From Niastella sp. OAS944 (GTDB lineage Bacteria > Bacteroidota > Bacteroidia > Chitinophagales > Chitinophagaceae), in NCBI GenBank assembly GCA_024809215.1, contig JANUBW010000005.1, forward strand, positions 248,001 through 312,000: a DNA stretch of 64,000 nt. The letters are read 5' to 3'. This document shows, one piece after another, positions 55,443 to 63,993 of this stretch. Each line of letters begins with the position of its first letter. Position 1 is the stretch's first letter. The notes beneath the pieces were generated by a model. That model searched no databases and had not been told where the DNA came from. It saw only the letters and a list, made by a program, of their open reading frames with translations. Both the position numbers and the translations under genes were made by a program.

Positions 55443-56771
55443 ATGAAATATGTTTCAATAACTTTTATTTTTCTTTTCGGTTCCATTCTGGCAAAAGCGC
55501 AACAGCAACTTACCCTGCAGGATGCCATTGCTGCTGCGTTGAAAAACAACTACGACATTTTGTTAAGCCGTAACGACTCTACATCCTATGCGCTGGACCG
55601 TTACTATTCATTTGCCGCCTTTTTACCAACAGTGAATGGTGTGGCTAACGTAGTATGGAATACCAATAACCAACAATTGAAGTTTGCCAGCCGCAGTAGC
55701 GGTAAGGATAGCCTGGTTACCCGCAATGGCGTTCGCACCACCAATATGAACTATTCGGTTAACCTTAGCTGGACGCTTTTTGATGGTATGCGCATGTTTG
55801 CTACCCGCGAACGATTGTATGAGCTGGAGCAATTGGGCGGTATAAGCATTAAAGCACAAATGGTGAACAGTGTGGCAGCCGTTATTAATAATTACTACAA
55901 TATCGTTCGACAAAAGCTTCAGTTGAAAGCGGTGGAAGAACAAATGTCGCTCAATGAAGAACGAATGAAGCTGGCCGATAAAAAATTATCGGTGGGCCTG
56001 GGCAGCAAACCCGAGTTATTACAGGCCAAAGTGGACTACAATGCCCAAAAAGCAGCACAAATAAACCAGCTTACACTCATAGCTCAGTTGCGCGATCAGC
56101 TGAGCCAATTGATAGGTTTCAAAACCGGGTCGGTTTACGAAGTAGCCGATACCATACCAACCAATATGGGTTTACAATATGGTGAGTTGGCTACAAAATA
56201 TGAGGAAACAAACCTCGACCTGCAGGTAGCAAAAAAGAATATTGAAATTGCCAACATCTCAGTTAAAGAAGCAAAAGCCGGATTTTGGCCCACGCTTTCG
56301 TTTAACTCAGCTTATAATTTCACTTCAACCAATAACAGCGTTGTAGTAAACCAGAACCAACCCTTTTTTAACCAGAACAAGGGATTGAATTACGGGTTTG
56401 GCCTGAATGTGCCCATTTTGAATGGTTTCAATACCCGCCGCTTAATTAAACAGGCGAAGCTGGATGTTTCGTATCAGCAGATTGCTTACGAAAAGCAACG
56501 GACCCTGATTGATGTAGGCCTTACCAATTCATTTAAAAATTATGAAGCGCAAAAGCAGTTGCTGATGCTTGAAGATGATAATATAGTACTGGCCGAAGAA
56601 AATGTGGCCATTGCCCGCGAAAGATGGAAACAAGGGGTTGCTACCTTTATTGAATACCGCGAAGCGCAGTTCAGTTTACAGGATGCCCGCAACCGCCTGT
56701 ATGCTGCCCAGTATAATTTGAAGCTGGCCGAAACGGAATTATTGAGGTTGAAAGGTGATCTGTTAAAATAG
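55443..56771 (+). CDS. TolC-family outer-membrane efflux channel
   Basis: 442 residues from the ATG at 55443; the signal peptide MKYVSITFIFLFGSILAKAQ supports this start over an upstream one that lies inside the hairpin. The family pattern has two homologous halves with long amphipathic helices (NNYDILLSRNDSTSYALDRY; NLDLQVAKKNIEIANISVKE) and barrel strands between. It closes the tripartite efflux complex encoded with the two preceding genes. Confidence 0.95.
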   Translation: MKYVSITFIFLFGSILAKAQQQLTLQDAIAAALKNNYDILLSRNDSTSYALDRYYSFAAFLPTVNGVANVVWNTNNQQLKFASRSSGKDSLVTRNGVRTTNMNYSVNLSWTLFDGMRMFATRERLYELEQLGGISIKAQMVNSVAAVINNYYNIVRQKLQLKAVEEQMSLNEERMKLADKKLSVGLGSKPELLQAKVDYNAQKAAQINQLTLIAQLRDQLSQLIGFKTGSVYEVADTIPTNMGLQYGELATKYEETNLDLQVAKKNIEIANISVKEAKAGFWPTLSFNSAYNFTSTNNSVVVNQNQPFFNQNKGLNYGFGLNVPILNGFNTRRLIKQAKLDVSYQQIAYEKQRTLIDVGLTNSFKNYEAQKQLLMLEDDNIVLAEENVAIARERWKQGVATFIEYREAQFSLQDARNRLYAAQYNLKLAETELLRLKGDLLK

Positions 56772-56776
56772 CTTAT

Positions 56777-57221
56777 GTTTGTGGTTTGTAGTTTGTTGTT
56801 TGTGGTTATTCCCACATGCAGCAAACTTTTCCTTTTTAGGACATAATGTGTTTAAGGTTTTGAAGTAGCCATATTAAGCTTAATTATTAATTATGGCAAC
56901 TATTACAAAATTTGAAGACCTCGAAATCTGGCAGTTAGCAAGAATTTTGAGTAAAAAAGCCTATGCATTAACCTTTAAGGAACCACTAGCCTCTGATTTT
57001 CGGCTTAAGGATCAGATTCGAGGCAGCAGTGGTTCTATAATGGATAATATTGCCGAGGGGTTTGAAAGAGGGAGTCGGTTGGAATTCATAAATTCATTAT
57101 CCATCTCGAAAGGAGAAGTATTTTATTACATATCTTAACGCCTCGAAAATTAAAGGTCAAAAATTCAAAAACAGAGACCAGAAATGAGTGAACCACAAAC
57201 TATAAACCACAAACAACAAAC
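56777..57221. mobile_element. Putative small element: 31-bp imperfect inverted repeats around a four-helix-bundle gene
   Basis: The left repeat 56777-56807 and the inverted right repeat 57191-57221 match at 27 of 31 positions. Both are built from the iterated word GTTTGTGGTTT(G/A)TAG. They enclose about 380 bases with only the truncated gene 56893-57138. The right repeat lies inside the start of purE and codes its residues 3-13. Whether this is a mobile unit, a hairpin-type repeat like others in the window, or both is undecided. No target-site duplication was identified. Confidence 0.5.
56893..57138 (+). pseudogene. Four-helix-bundle protein (S23/Avd-like), C-terminally truncated
   Basis: 81 codons. 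Residues 1-75 match the four-helix-bundle family of 23S rRNA intervening-sequence proteins, which includes the DGR accessory protein Avd: KFEDLEIWQLARILSKKAYA and SIMDNIAEGFERGSRLEFIN. Full members have about 115-125 residues with two more helices; here the frame stops just after SLSISKGEVFYYIS. It may fold incompletely. It sits between 31-bp inverted repeats directly upstream of purE. No reverse transcriptase or rRNA gene lies nearby. Confidence 0.75.
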
Positions 57222-57729
57222 TGTTCAGGTTGGAATAATCATGGGCAGCGATAGCGATCTGCCTGTTATGCAGGCGGCTGCCGATGTACTGAAGGGATTT
57301 GGAATATCGTTCGAACTAACAGTGGTTTCGGCACACCGTACACCGGTGCGCATGATGGAATATGCTACAAAGGCGCGGCAAAGAGGACTGAAAGTGATCA
57401 TTGCCGGGGCTGGTGGCGCCGCACATTTGCCCGGTATGGTAGCCTCATTAACACCCCTGCCTGTAATTGGGGTGCCCATAAAATCATCCAATTCAATTGA
57501 TGGTTGGGATTCTGTATTATCGATTCTACAAATGCCTAATGGCATACCAGTTGCTACAGTAGCGCTGAATGCGGCTAAAAACGCCGGCATTTTGGCAGCA
57601 TCCATTATTGGTTCATTTGATGAACATATTGGAAATCAGGTAGCGGCATATAAGCAGAAACTAGAAGAAGAAGTATTATCAAAAGTCGAAAACTTGAAAA
57701 AACAGGGGTGGGAGAATAAATTTGATTAG
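57184..57729 (+). CDS. purE: N5-carboxyaminoimidazole ribonucleotide mutase
   Basis: 181 residues. Converts N5-CAIR to CAIR in purine synthesis, using the product of PurK. The family core is complete: [32 protein letters not shown] with the catalytic His, and [20 protein letters not shown]. The first 14 residues ([12 protein letters not shown]) are coded by the right inverted repeat of the preceding element and are not conserved in PurE. Either a start captured by the repeat or a harmless extension; no nearer in-frame ATG precedes the core. Next gene 35 bases downstream. Confidence 0.97.
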   Translation: MSEPQTINHKQQTVQVGIIMGSDSDLPVMQAAADVLKGFGISFELTVVSAHRTPVRMMEYATKARQRGLKVIIAGAGGAAHLPGMVASLTPLPVIGVPIKSSNSIDGWDSVLSILQMPNGIPVATVALNAAKNAGILAASIIGSFDEHIGNQVAAYKQKLEEEVLSKVENLKKQGWENKFD

Positions 57730-57764
57730 GGAATCACAAACCATCCTTGTAATTTGCGCACGGT

Positions 57765-58631
57765 ATGAAACTCAAATTGCTCGACTATAGAGAAATTCCG
57801 GATTTGCCCGTTGGCTCAAACCTTGAATTTTTTAACGACACCCTGTATTTGGTTGATGATGATGCAAGCGATATGGCTGCACTCAACAAAAAATGGCAAC
57901 TACTCGCCAATCATCAATTATTACGGTACGATGATCCGAAAATACTTCCCGGCAGTAAATCCGATTTCGAAGCAACTACCATTGTAGAGGTGAATAGCAT
58001 TCCCCGCTTACTGGTATTGGGTTTCGATATAAAAGACAATCATCACAAAGCCATTTTGGTTAACCTCGATGATTATACTACAGAAGAATTCGACATTACC
58101 GAATTTTATAATAGATTAAAAGCAACGGTTGGCGTTATCAATATTGAATCTGCCGCCATTGTACTGGGTAAACTGGTACTGTGTAACCGTGACCATAAAG
58201 CTTCTCCTGAAAATCACATCATCGTTACCGATGCCGATTTTTGGAAGAACCAGGCCAATGCCGAGATCACTACTGTTAGTTTTGATCTGCCCCAAACACC
58301 TAACCAGGTAGTAGGGTTATCGGGTCTCGCCTATTCGTATAAAAACGACTGGCTGGTTGTTACTTTGTTATCAGAAAGCAACGACAAAGAACATAAAACC
58401 ACCGGTGATAGTTACCTGGCCGTTATTGAGAATGCTTCACGCAAAGTTGTTCGCAAGAAAATGAAAGTGAACGCCCTTTTTCATTTGAGCGAGATCAGTG
58501 ATGACTTTGCCGGCTTTAATATGCAGTCTATTTGTATAAGAACTGAAAAAAGCAGCAGACTGAAATTATATCTGCTTGCCGATAACAAGGCTGGAAAGAA
58601 CGGCGTATTCACCGTTCGGGTAAAAGAATAA
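57765..58631 (+). CDS. Conserved propeller-like protein of unknown function (possibly DUF6929)
   Basis: 288 residues without a signal peptide. Repeated beta-hairpin segments (RLLVLGFDIKDNHHKAILVN; HIIVTDADFWKNQ; GLSGLAYSYKNDWLVVTLLS) suggest a beta-propeller. The DUF assignment is tentative and from memory. It follows purE by 35 bases and may be co-transcribed; no functional link to purine synthesis is evident. Confidence 0.75.
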   Translation: MKLKLLDYREIPDLPVGSNLEFFNDTLYLVDDDASDMAALNKKWQLLANHQLLRYDDPKILPGSKSDFEATTIVEVNSIPRLLVLGFDIKDNHHKAILVNLDDYTTEEFDITEFYNRLKATVGVINIESAAIVLGKLVLCNRDHKASPENHIIVTDADFWKNQANAEITTVSFDLPQTPNQVVGLSGLAYSYKNDWLVVTLLSESNDKEHKTTGDSYLAVIENASRKVVRKKMKVNALFHLSEISDDFAGFNMQSICIRTEKSSRLKLYLLADNKAGKNGVFTVRVKE

Positions 58632-58643
58632 GGGAGAAAATCG

Positions 58644-58757
58644 CAAATAACAAGATCCAAATAAAATCCCAAATTTCAAGTTCCAGGAATTCTTCCTGGA
58701 ACTTGGAGTTTGGGATTTAGTATTTTTTGGGTTCTTAGTGCTTGGGATCTGGAATTT
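58644..58757. repeat. Iterated-word hairpin, words AATCCCAAAT / GGGATTT
   Basis: The left arm (58644-58688) iterates aagatccaaataaaatccca; the right arm (58694-58757) iterates gggattt and gggatctggaattt. The core stem TTCCAGGAA/TTCCTGGAA lies at the centre. It lies in the convergent gap before a classical terminator. Confidence 0.82.
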
Positions 58758-58760
58758 AAA

Positions 58761-58795
58761 AAAAGTGCCATTCCGTATTACAGAATGGCACTTTT
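58761..58795. terminator. Bidirectional terminator
   Basis: A 13-bp perfect stem AAAAGTGCCATTC (58761-58773) / GAATGGCACTTTT (58783-58795) with A- and T-tracts on both sides, between the plus-strand propeller gene and the minus-strand bshC. Confidence 0.9.
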
Positions 58796-58898
58796 TAACT
58801 TTTCTATACGTGTGAACTAAAACTTTTTCAAAAATAAGTGAGTTGACCCCGATTGATTTTCAAAATTGGGAAAACTGTTTACGGTTTTGGAAAAAGAA

Positions 58899-60494
58899 CT
58901 AGCCTTCTTCTAAGATTGTAAACTCCTGTTCTAACGTTAGAGAATGTTCATATACGATATGAATAAATTCACGACCCCATAAAGCATACCAGGGCATAAA
59001 ATTATCAACCCTTTCCTGCAGGCCATTCTTTGGGAACAATGCCTTTCTGATGGTTTGTATTTGCCGTTGTTCTGTTTCGTATTTCTTTTTCTCGGCGCGC
59101 AACATTTTCTTCTCCAACTCCTGTAAAGGCTTTATTGTTCGGGCCTGTAAGGCTTCCACATGTTGCAGTAATGATCTGTCGATATTCGCTGCTTTGTCTT
59201 TTAACAGATCGTATACGCGCATGGCAGCTTCCAGTTCATTCTTTAATTTCAACTCGCCATTTTTTTGACGGCTTACCAGCATTGTAAGTACATCCTGTTC
59301 GGGTTGAAAAAGATCTTTTGTTTGTAAATCCAGCTTCCGGATCTTCTCCTGCCACTTTTTTTCTATGATCAAAAACGAATTACGCACCACTAACATAGGG
59401 AACGGTACTTTGTAATGATTGAACAGGTCCTTTAGCTCAAGCCAGTAAGCTGTTTCGCCGCCACCGCCAATAAAGGCAATATTGGGTAACACCGTTTCCT
59501 GATACAGGCCGCGTAGTATCACGTTCGGACTGAACCGCTCCGGATTATTTGCCAGCTCGGCCAGTATTTCGTCTTTGGTAAAACTGAGGGTTGTATTTCT
59601 TACTTCGTACTTATCTCCTTTCAGCTCTATCAACTCACGTATATTATCTTTTAAGTAAAATAAATTGATAGGGCGTGGGTGCGCCTGCGCCTTATACTGC
59701 TTCGATAATTGCTCAATGGTCTTCTCTACTACACCGGCGGGCGTTTGTTGCAACAGGTCTTCGCGAAACACCGGCTCCATTGCCTTTTTCAGGTTGGCAT
59801 TATCGGGCATAATAACTATCAAACCATATTCAGCAAATAATGCGTTAATGAGTTTGAAAGTGGCCGTTTGTATATCGGGGCTTTGCAAATAGCAATCGCG
59901 CAACAGCTGTATAAGCTCCTTTCCAAAAGGTTGTACCGACAACTCCCCTTCTATGCGATGAATGAGTTTATCGAGCCCCTTGGTGTTCATACGCCCTACG
60001 GCACCGGTTTGATTTGTTTCCCACACCAGTTTATCGCTGCTTAGGTACACATGGCCCAGTTCATCAAGATCGGCATCTTCGCTGCCCATCCAGAATACTG
60101 GAACAAAATGTTTATCAGGAAACTCTTTCTTCAGCCTGTCGGCCAGTTTTATTACGTGCGCTATTTTGTATATAAAATACAAATGCCCCGTAAAGATGGC
60201 CGGCTGGTGCGCCGTGGTTATGGTAAATGTATTGGGTTGTAATAGCTGTTGAATGTTCTGCTGAACAAGTGCAGAGGTCTCAATGCCCTTATATTGCTCC
60301 TGTAATTCTTTTACCAGCAGGTTACGGTCTGGTTGAGCCTGTTGGCGGGCCTGTATGGCGGCAGCCATCCCTTCCAGCGAAACAGGGTGCGTATAAAAAG
60401 GCTTTATTGCAGGCGACTGGTTAAGGTAATCTATAATGATCTTTGAAAAATAACCGGTCTGTTCAAATGATAAATTGGTAGAATTACAATCCAT
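58899..60494 (-). CDS. bshC: Bacillithiol biosynthesis cysteine-adding enzyme
   Basis: 531 residues, the normal length of BshC, which adds cysteine to GlcN-malate to finish bacillithiol, a low-molecular-weight thiol of Firmicutes and many Bacteroidota. Family features: HQPAIFTGHLYFIYKIAHVI near residue 135, PVFWMGSEDADLDELGHVYL, and IAFIGGGGETAYWLELKDLF. A coiled coil lies at about 430-490. bshA and bshB are not in the window. Monocistronic by spacing. Confidence 0.95.
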   Translation of the reverse strand: MDCNSTNLSFEQTGYFSKIIIDYLNQSPAIKPFYTHPVSLEGMAAAIQARQQAQPDRNLLVKELQEQYKGIETSALVQQNIQQLLQPNTFTITTAHQPAIFTGHLYFIYKIAHVIKLADRLKKEFPDKHFVPVFWMGSEDADLDELGHVYLSSDKLVWETNQTGAVGRMNTKGLDKLIHRIEGELSVQPFGKELIQLLRDCYLQSPDIQTATFKLINALFAEYGLIVIMPDNANLKKAMEPVFREDLLQQTPAGVVEKTIEQLSKQYKAQAHPRPINLFYLKDNIRELIELKGDKYEVRNTTLSFTKDEILAELANNPERFSPNVILRGLYQETVLPNIAFIGGGGETAYWLELKDLFNHYKVPFPMLVVRNSFLIIEKKWQEKIRKLDLQTKDLFQPEQDVLTMLVSRQKNGELKLKNELEAAMRVYDLLKDKAANIDRSLLQHVEALQARTIKPLQELEKKMLRAEKKKYETEQRQIQTIRKALFPKNGLQERVDNFMPWYALWGREFIHIVYEHSLTLEQEFTILEEG

Positions 60495-60572
60495 AATTAA
60501 GCAAATGGGAACATAAAAGTACTATCAATCATGCGATTGCCATAACTGATCGTCATTTTTAACGTTCCATTC

Positions 60573-61400
60573 TTACTTTAGTTCATAAGCCACGATCTTA
60601 TTTTTCCAGAAGGTGGGTACATATACGATGCGATTTTTGGCATCGTAGCCAATATCGGCGGTATTTATCTTTTGTTCGCGGGTATCTAGCAGGTTTTGCT
60701 TGGTGCCGTCGCCATTTACATACCAAATAACGCCGCCCCAGCAGCTTACTATATAATCTTTTCCTTTTACATGCTCCAGCCCATCGGTGCCGCCTTCCAT
60801 ACCTTCGGCCAATTTGGTGAGCGATTTGTCTTTTTCAACTTTATACAATCCGCCGGCGTCGAGCACAAACAGGTCATTACCATCAATCAAAACGCCATTG
60901 GGGCCTTTCAGGTTTTCGAGCCAGGTAGTAACCGTGCCGTTCTCTATGCGGTGCACTTTTTTGTTTTTTGAATCAGAAACGTATAGCACCCCTTTTTTAT
61001 CAACGGTAATATCGTTCAGGGCCAAAGCGCCTTCAACGGGAATGGTTTGGGTAAGCGTGCCTTTTTTAATATCAATTACGCCTACTTTGTCAACATCGGC
61101 CACATACAGGTTGTTCTTGTATAAAGCCATTCCTTTGGGCGCCTGAAAACCACTTACCCAGTCAACGGTAATTATTTTACCATCGAGGCCCACCTTGCCT
61201 ACCGAGCCTTTGTTATCTTTTTCCCAGGGTTGCCCATCTATATTGGTAACGTATAATATTTTGTTATCGGCATCGTACAGCACCGATTCAGGCACCTTCA
61301 GCAGTGTATCCGTTTCCCATTTTTTAACAAGTTGGTGTTCCTGGGCGTTAGCCAGGAATGTTGCCATAGTGAAAGCCCCGGCAATAAGGTGTTTTTTCAT
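60573..61400 (-). CDS. Exported SMP-30/gluconolactonase-like beta-propeller
   Basis: 275 residues with a signal peptide (MKKHLIAGAFTMATFLANAQ). Propeller blades recur: ESVLYDADNKILYVTNIDGQ, GFQAPKGMALYKNNLYVADV, NDITVDKKGVLYVSDSKNKK, GPNGVLIDGNDLFVLDAGG. The pattern is SMP-30/NHL type. The metal-binding Glu and Asn/Asp (ESVL, NDITVD) appear kept, so a lactonase-like hydrolase is possible, but a binding role is equally possible. It may follow the hydroxyproline dehydrogenase gene on the same strand, though a hairpin separates them. Confidence 0.82.
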   Translation of the reverse strand: MKKHLIAGAFTMATFLANAQEHQLVKKWETDTLLKVPESVLYDADNKILYVTNIDGQPWEKDNKGSVGKVGLDGKIITVDWVSGFQAPKGMALYKNNLYVADVDKVGVIDIKKGTLTQTIPVEGALALNDITVDKKGVLYVSDSKNKKVHRIENGTVTTWLENLKGPNGVLIDGNDLFVLDAGGLYKVEKDKSLTKLAEGMEGGTDGLEHVKGKDYIVSCWGGVIWYVNGDGTKQNLLDTREQKINTADIGYDAKNRIVYVPTFWKNKIVAYELK

Positions 61401-61449
61401 ATCAAGCTTATTTTGAGGGGCTAAAGATAGTGAAAACCCATTAGGAAGA

Positions 61450-61549
61450 AGTTGCAGGTTACGGGTTTCCAGTTACCAGTAATAGTCAGTTACAGGATAC
61501 AGGTTTCAGGTTACAGGGCCTTGCAACCTGTATCCTGAAACTTGTAACA
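61450..61549. repeat. Iterated-word hairpin, word CAGGTTA/CAGGATA
   Basis: The left arm (61450-61518) iterates gcaggttac, ccagttacc, gttacaggatacaggtttca. The right arm (61519-61549) iterates gcaacctgtatcctgaaact. It lies downstream of the D-amino-acid dehydrogenase stop. The word is almost the same as in the 55345-55413 element. Confidence 0.88.
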
Positions 61550-61564
61550 TTTTCTTTATAGAAG

Positions 61565-62812
61565 TCAGAATCTTTCTGGTCGAAACGCAGTAATATCAAT
61601 AGTAGTCTTCTTCTTATTAACCAGTTCTTCAACCAGTTTACCTGTTGCGGCAGCAAGTGAAAGGCCAAGCATGGCATGTCCGCCGGCGATTATGAGATTA
61701 GCGTATTGGCTGTGGCTGCCTATATACGGCAACCCATCGGGGGTAAGCGGCCTTAAGCCATACCAGATCTTTTCTTTTGGCATTACATCAACCGGCAGAT
61801 CGGGGTAATAAGCTTTTGCGCCATTGAAAATAGCATGTGCTCTTTTTATTAATACAGGTGAGTTAAGTCCGCTTATCTCCATGGTGCCACCCATACGCAG
61901 GTCGGCGCCCATTGGCGTCATGGCCACTCGTTTATCTACCAAAATGGCTGGGTAACGCAGGTTGCGTGAAATATTCTCATACGTCATGCTATAGCCTTTA
62001 CCTGCCTGTAGCAAAATAGAAACACCCAGCTTTTCGGTTACTACCGGTAACCACGAGCCTGTTGCCAATACCAATTGCGAACAATCGAATTTACCTTTAT
62101 CGGTAATAACGGCTGTTACCGTATTCCCTTGTTTCTCAAAACCGGTAACTGTTGTATTGAGTTGCAATTTCACACCGGCTTTTTGTAAATGGGCTTTTAA
62201 CGTACGCATGAAATCACCGGGGTGCATATGGCAGTCTATCGGGTACAATATTCCGCCTTTTACATCTACCTGCACATCGGGTTCCATGGCCTGTACTTCC
62301 TGTGCGTTTAGTATTTGGGTTTCTATTTTTAAACGCGCGGCTTCCTTTGCCAGTTCTATTTCATGTTTTTCAACGGAGGCCGATTTATACAACATAAAGC
62401 AACCCACTTCCTGCATGCGAAAGTGATTACCTAATTCATTCTTTATATCGCTGGTTAATTCGCGGCTTAAATGAAGGATGTCGTTTAGCGGCGGCACATT
62501 CCGTTCAACCGTTTGTGCATTGGCCTGTTTACGAAAGGTCATCAACCATTTTATAAGATCAATGCTAAAGCGGGGTTTTATATAGAAAGGGCTGGTTGAA
62601 CTAAGCATCCAGCGAAGGCCCTGAGCTACTATACCCGGTGAAGCAAGCGGTACAAAATGACTGGGTGATACATAACCGGCATTACCAAAGGAAGTTCCAT
62701 CTGTGATATCGCCGCGTTCAATAACCGTTATTTCATAACCTTCTTTCTGTAAATAATAAGCACAGCATAGTCCAATAACGCCACCTCCTATAATAGTAAC
62801 TTGTTTACTCAT
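61565..62812 (-). CDS. FAD-dependent D-amino-acid dehydrogenase (DadA-like), probable D-hydroxyproline dehydrogenase
   Basis: 415 residues. The N-terminal Rossmann FAD motif is intact (VTIIGGGVIGLCCAYYLQKE), and the C-terminal FAD segment GLRPLTPDGLPYIGSHSQ is typical of the DadA/glycine-oxidase fold. It lies downstream of a 4-hydroxyproline epimerase gene on the same strand, so it probably oxidises D-hydroxyproline to the imine in hydroxyproline catabolism. Substrate is inferred from context; D-alanine or other D-amino acids remain possible. The gap to the epimerase is 167 bases and holds an iterated-word hairpin. Confidence 0.88.
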   Translation of the reverse strand: MSKQVTIIGGGVIGLCCAYYLQKEGYEITVIERGDITDGTSFGNAGYVSPSHFVPLASPGIVAQGLRWMLSSTSPFYIKPRFSIDLIKWLMTFRKQANAQTVERNVPPLNDILHLSRELTSDIKNELGNHFRMQEVGCFMLYKSASVEKHEIELAKEAARLKIETQILNAQEVQAMEPDVQVDVKGGILYPIDCHMHPGDFMRTLKAHLQKAGVKLQLNTTVTGFEKQGNTVTAVITDKGKFDCSQLVLATGSWLPVVTEKLGVSILLQAGKGYSMTYENISRNLRYPAILVDKRVAMTPMGADLRMGGTMEISGLNSPVLIKRAHAIFNGAKAYYPDLPVDVMPKEKIWYGLRPLTPDGLPYIGSHSQYANLIIAGGHAMLGLSLAAATGKLVEELVNKKKTTIDITAFRPERF

Positions 62813-62857
62813 GTGATTGTATGATTCGTGAATGATTAAGCATCTCGAGAATAGAAA

Positions 62858-62939
62858 CAGGTACCGGTTGCCGGTTACCAGTTACCAGGATGCTGACTTT
62901 GTATTTCCTGGAAACCGGTACCCGGTAACCGGAAAACTG
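62858..62939. repeat. Iterated-word hairpin, word CCGGTTA
   Basis: The left arm (62858-62890) iterates ggtaccggttgccggttacc; the right arm (62906-62939) iterates cctggaaaccggtacccggt. The loop is 15 bases. It lies between the hydroxyproline epimerase and the dehydrogenase genes. Confidence 0.88.
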
Positions 62940-62979
62940 CTGTTTTATAACAATCTTTCGCAATTACTCAATTGGCCTG

Positions 62980-63993
62980 TTAAATTACCTGAAAGCCATA
63001 TGCATACGGATCATCCTCAGAATCAATAGAGATTGTATTATAACCATACACTTTCGCCCAGCCTTCGATACTTGGGCGAATGGCCGGTTTGCCATCCATC
63101 CCGAAAGCATTCGGGATTTCTTCTTCAATACGCCCTACAAACTGCGATCCTATAATACTTTCATGTATAAACGCATCGCCCTTCTTCAGTTTCCCTTTGG
63201 CATACCATTGCGCCATGCGGGCCGATGTGCCGGTACCGCAGGGCGAACGATCAATGGCTTTATCGCCATAAAACACCGCATTGCGGGCAGTAGCATTCTT
63301 GTCAATTACACTCCCAGTCCATAAGATATGCGAGCATCCATTGATGGTGGGGTTTTCGGGATGAACGAATTGATATTGTGCGTTTATTCTTTTGCGTAAC
63401 TCCCGGGCCCATGCTATCAGCTGATCGGCACCATAGTGTTCTAACCCTTTAAAGTTGGGTTGAACATCCACAATAGCATAAAAGTTACCACCATAAGCTA
63501 CATCGATGGTAAGTTCACCCAAATCGGGCGATGTTACCTGCAAACCTTCAGCTGCCAGGTAAGCCGGAACATTGGTAAGCTTTACACTTTTTACTTTTTT
63601 ACCTTCCTGTTTGTAACTGATCATTACCAGTCCGGCCGGAGTTTCAAGCCGTACGGTACCCGGTACTTTTGGCGTAATTAATCCTTCTTCTATTGCAATA
63701 GTAATAGTACCAATTGTACCATGACCACACATAGGTAAACAACCACTGGTTTCTATGAACAACACCGCCATATCGTTTTGCGGATCATGCGCCGGATACA
63801 AAATGCTGCCACTCATCATATCGTGACCGCGGGGTTCAAACATAAGTCCTTTGCGGATCCAGTCGTATTCTTTTAAAAAATGCTGGCGCTTTTCACTCAT
63901 GTTCTTTCCTTCAAGTACAGGGCCGCCCCCGGCTACCAGCCTAACGGGATTGCCACAGGTATGCGCATCGATACAGAAAAAAGTTTTCTTCAT
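62980..63993 (-). CDS. 4-hydroxyproline 2-epimerase (proline racemase family)
   Basis: 337 residues, complete at the right edge (ATG at 63993). Both catalytic Cys are present in the family motifs MCGHGTIG (about residue 90) and SPCGTGTSARMAQW (about 253), so it is an epimerase or racemase rather than the Thr-containing dehydratase. With the DadA-like gene downstream, 4-hydroxyproline 2-epimerase is more likely than proline racemase. It turns trans-4-L-hydroxyproline into cis-4-D-hydroxyproline, for example from collagen. The pathway would continue with a deaminase and an aldehyde dehydrogenase, which are not in the window. Confidence 0.9.
   Translation of the reverse strand: MKKTFFCIDAHTCGNPVRLVAGGGPVLEGKNMSEKRQHFLKEYDWIRKGLMFEPRGHDMMSGSILYPAHDPQNDMAVLFIETSGCLPMCGHGTIGTITIAIEEGLITPKVPGTVRLETPAGLVMISYKQEGKKVKSVKLTNVPAYLAAEGLQVTSPDLGELTIDVAYGGNFYAIVDVQPNFKGLEHYGADQLIAWARELRKRINAQYQFVHPENPTINGCSHILWTGSVIDKNATARNAVFYGDKAIDRSPCGTGTSARMAQWYAKGKLKKGDAFIHESIIGSQFVGRIEEEIPNAFGMDGKPAIRPSIEGWAKVYGYNTISIDSEDDPYAYGFQVI

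Noticed and set aside
56893-57138. A diversity-generating retroelement
   Set aside because: An Avd-like protein family member is present, but no reverse transcriptase, template repeat or variable repeat is in the window.
57225-57605. 126-codon minus-strand frame opposite purE
   Set aside because: Purely antisense to a fully conserved purE core, with no family match or promoter: a shadow frame.
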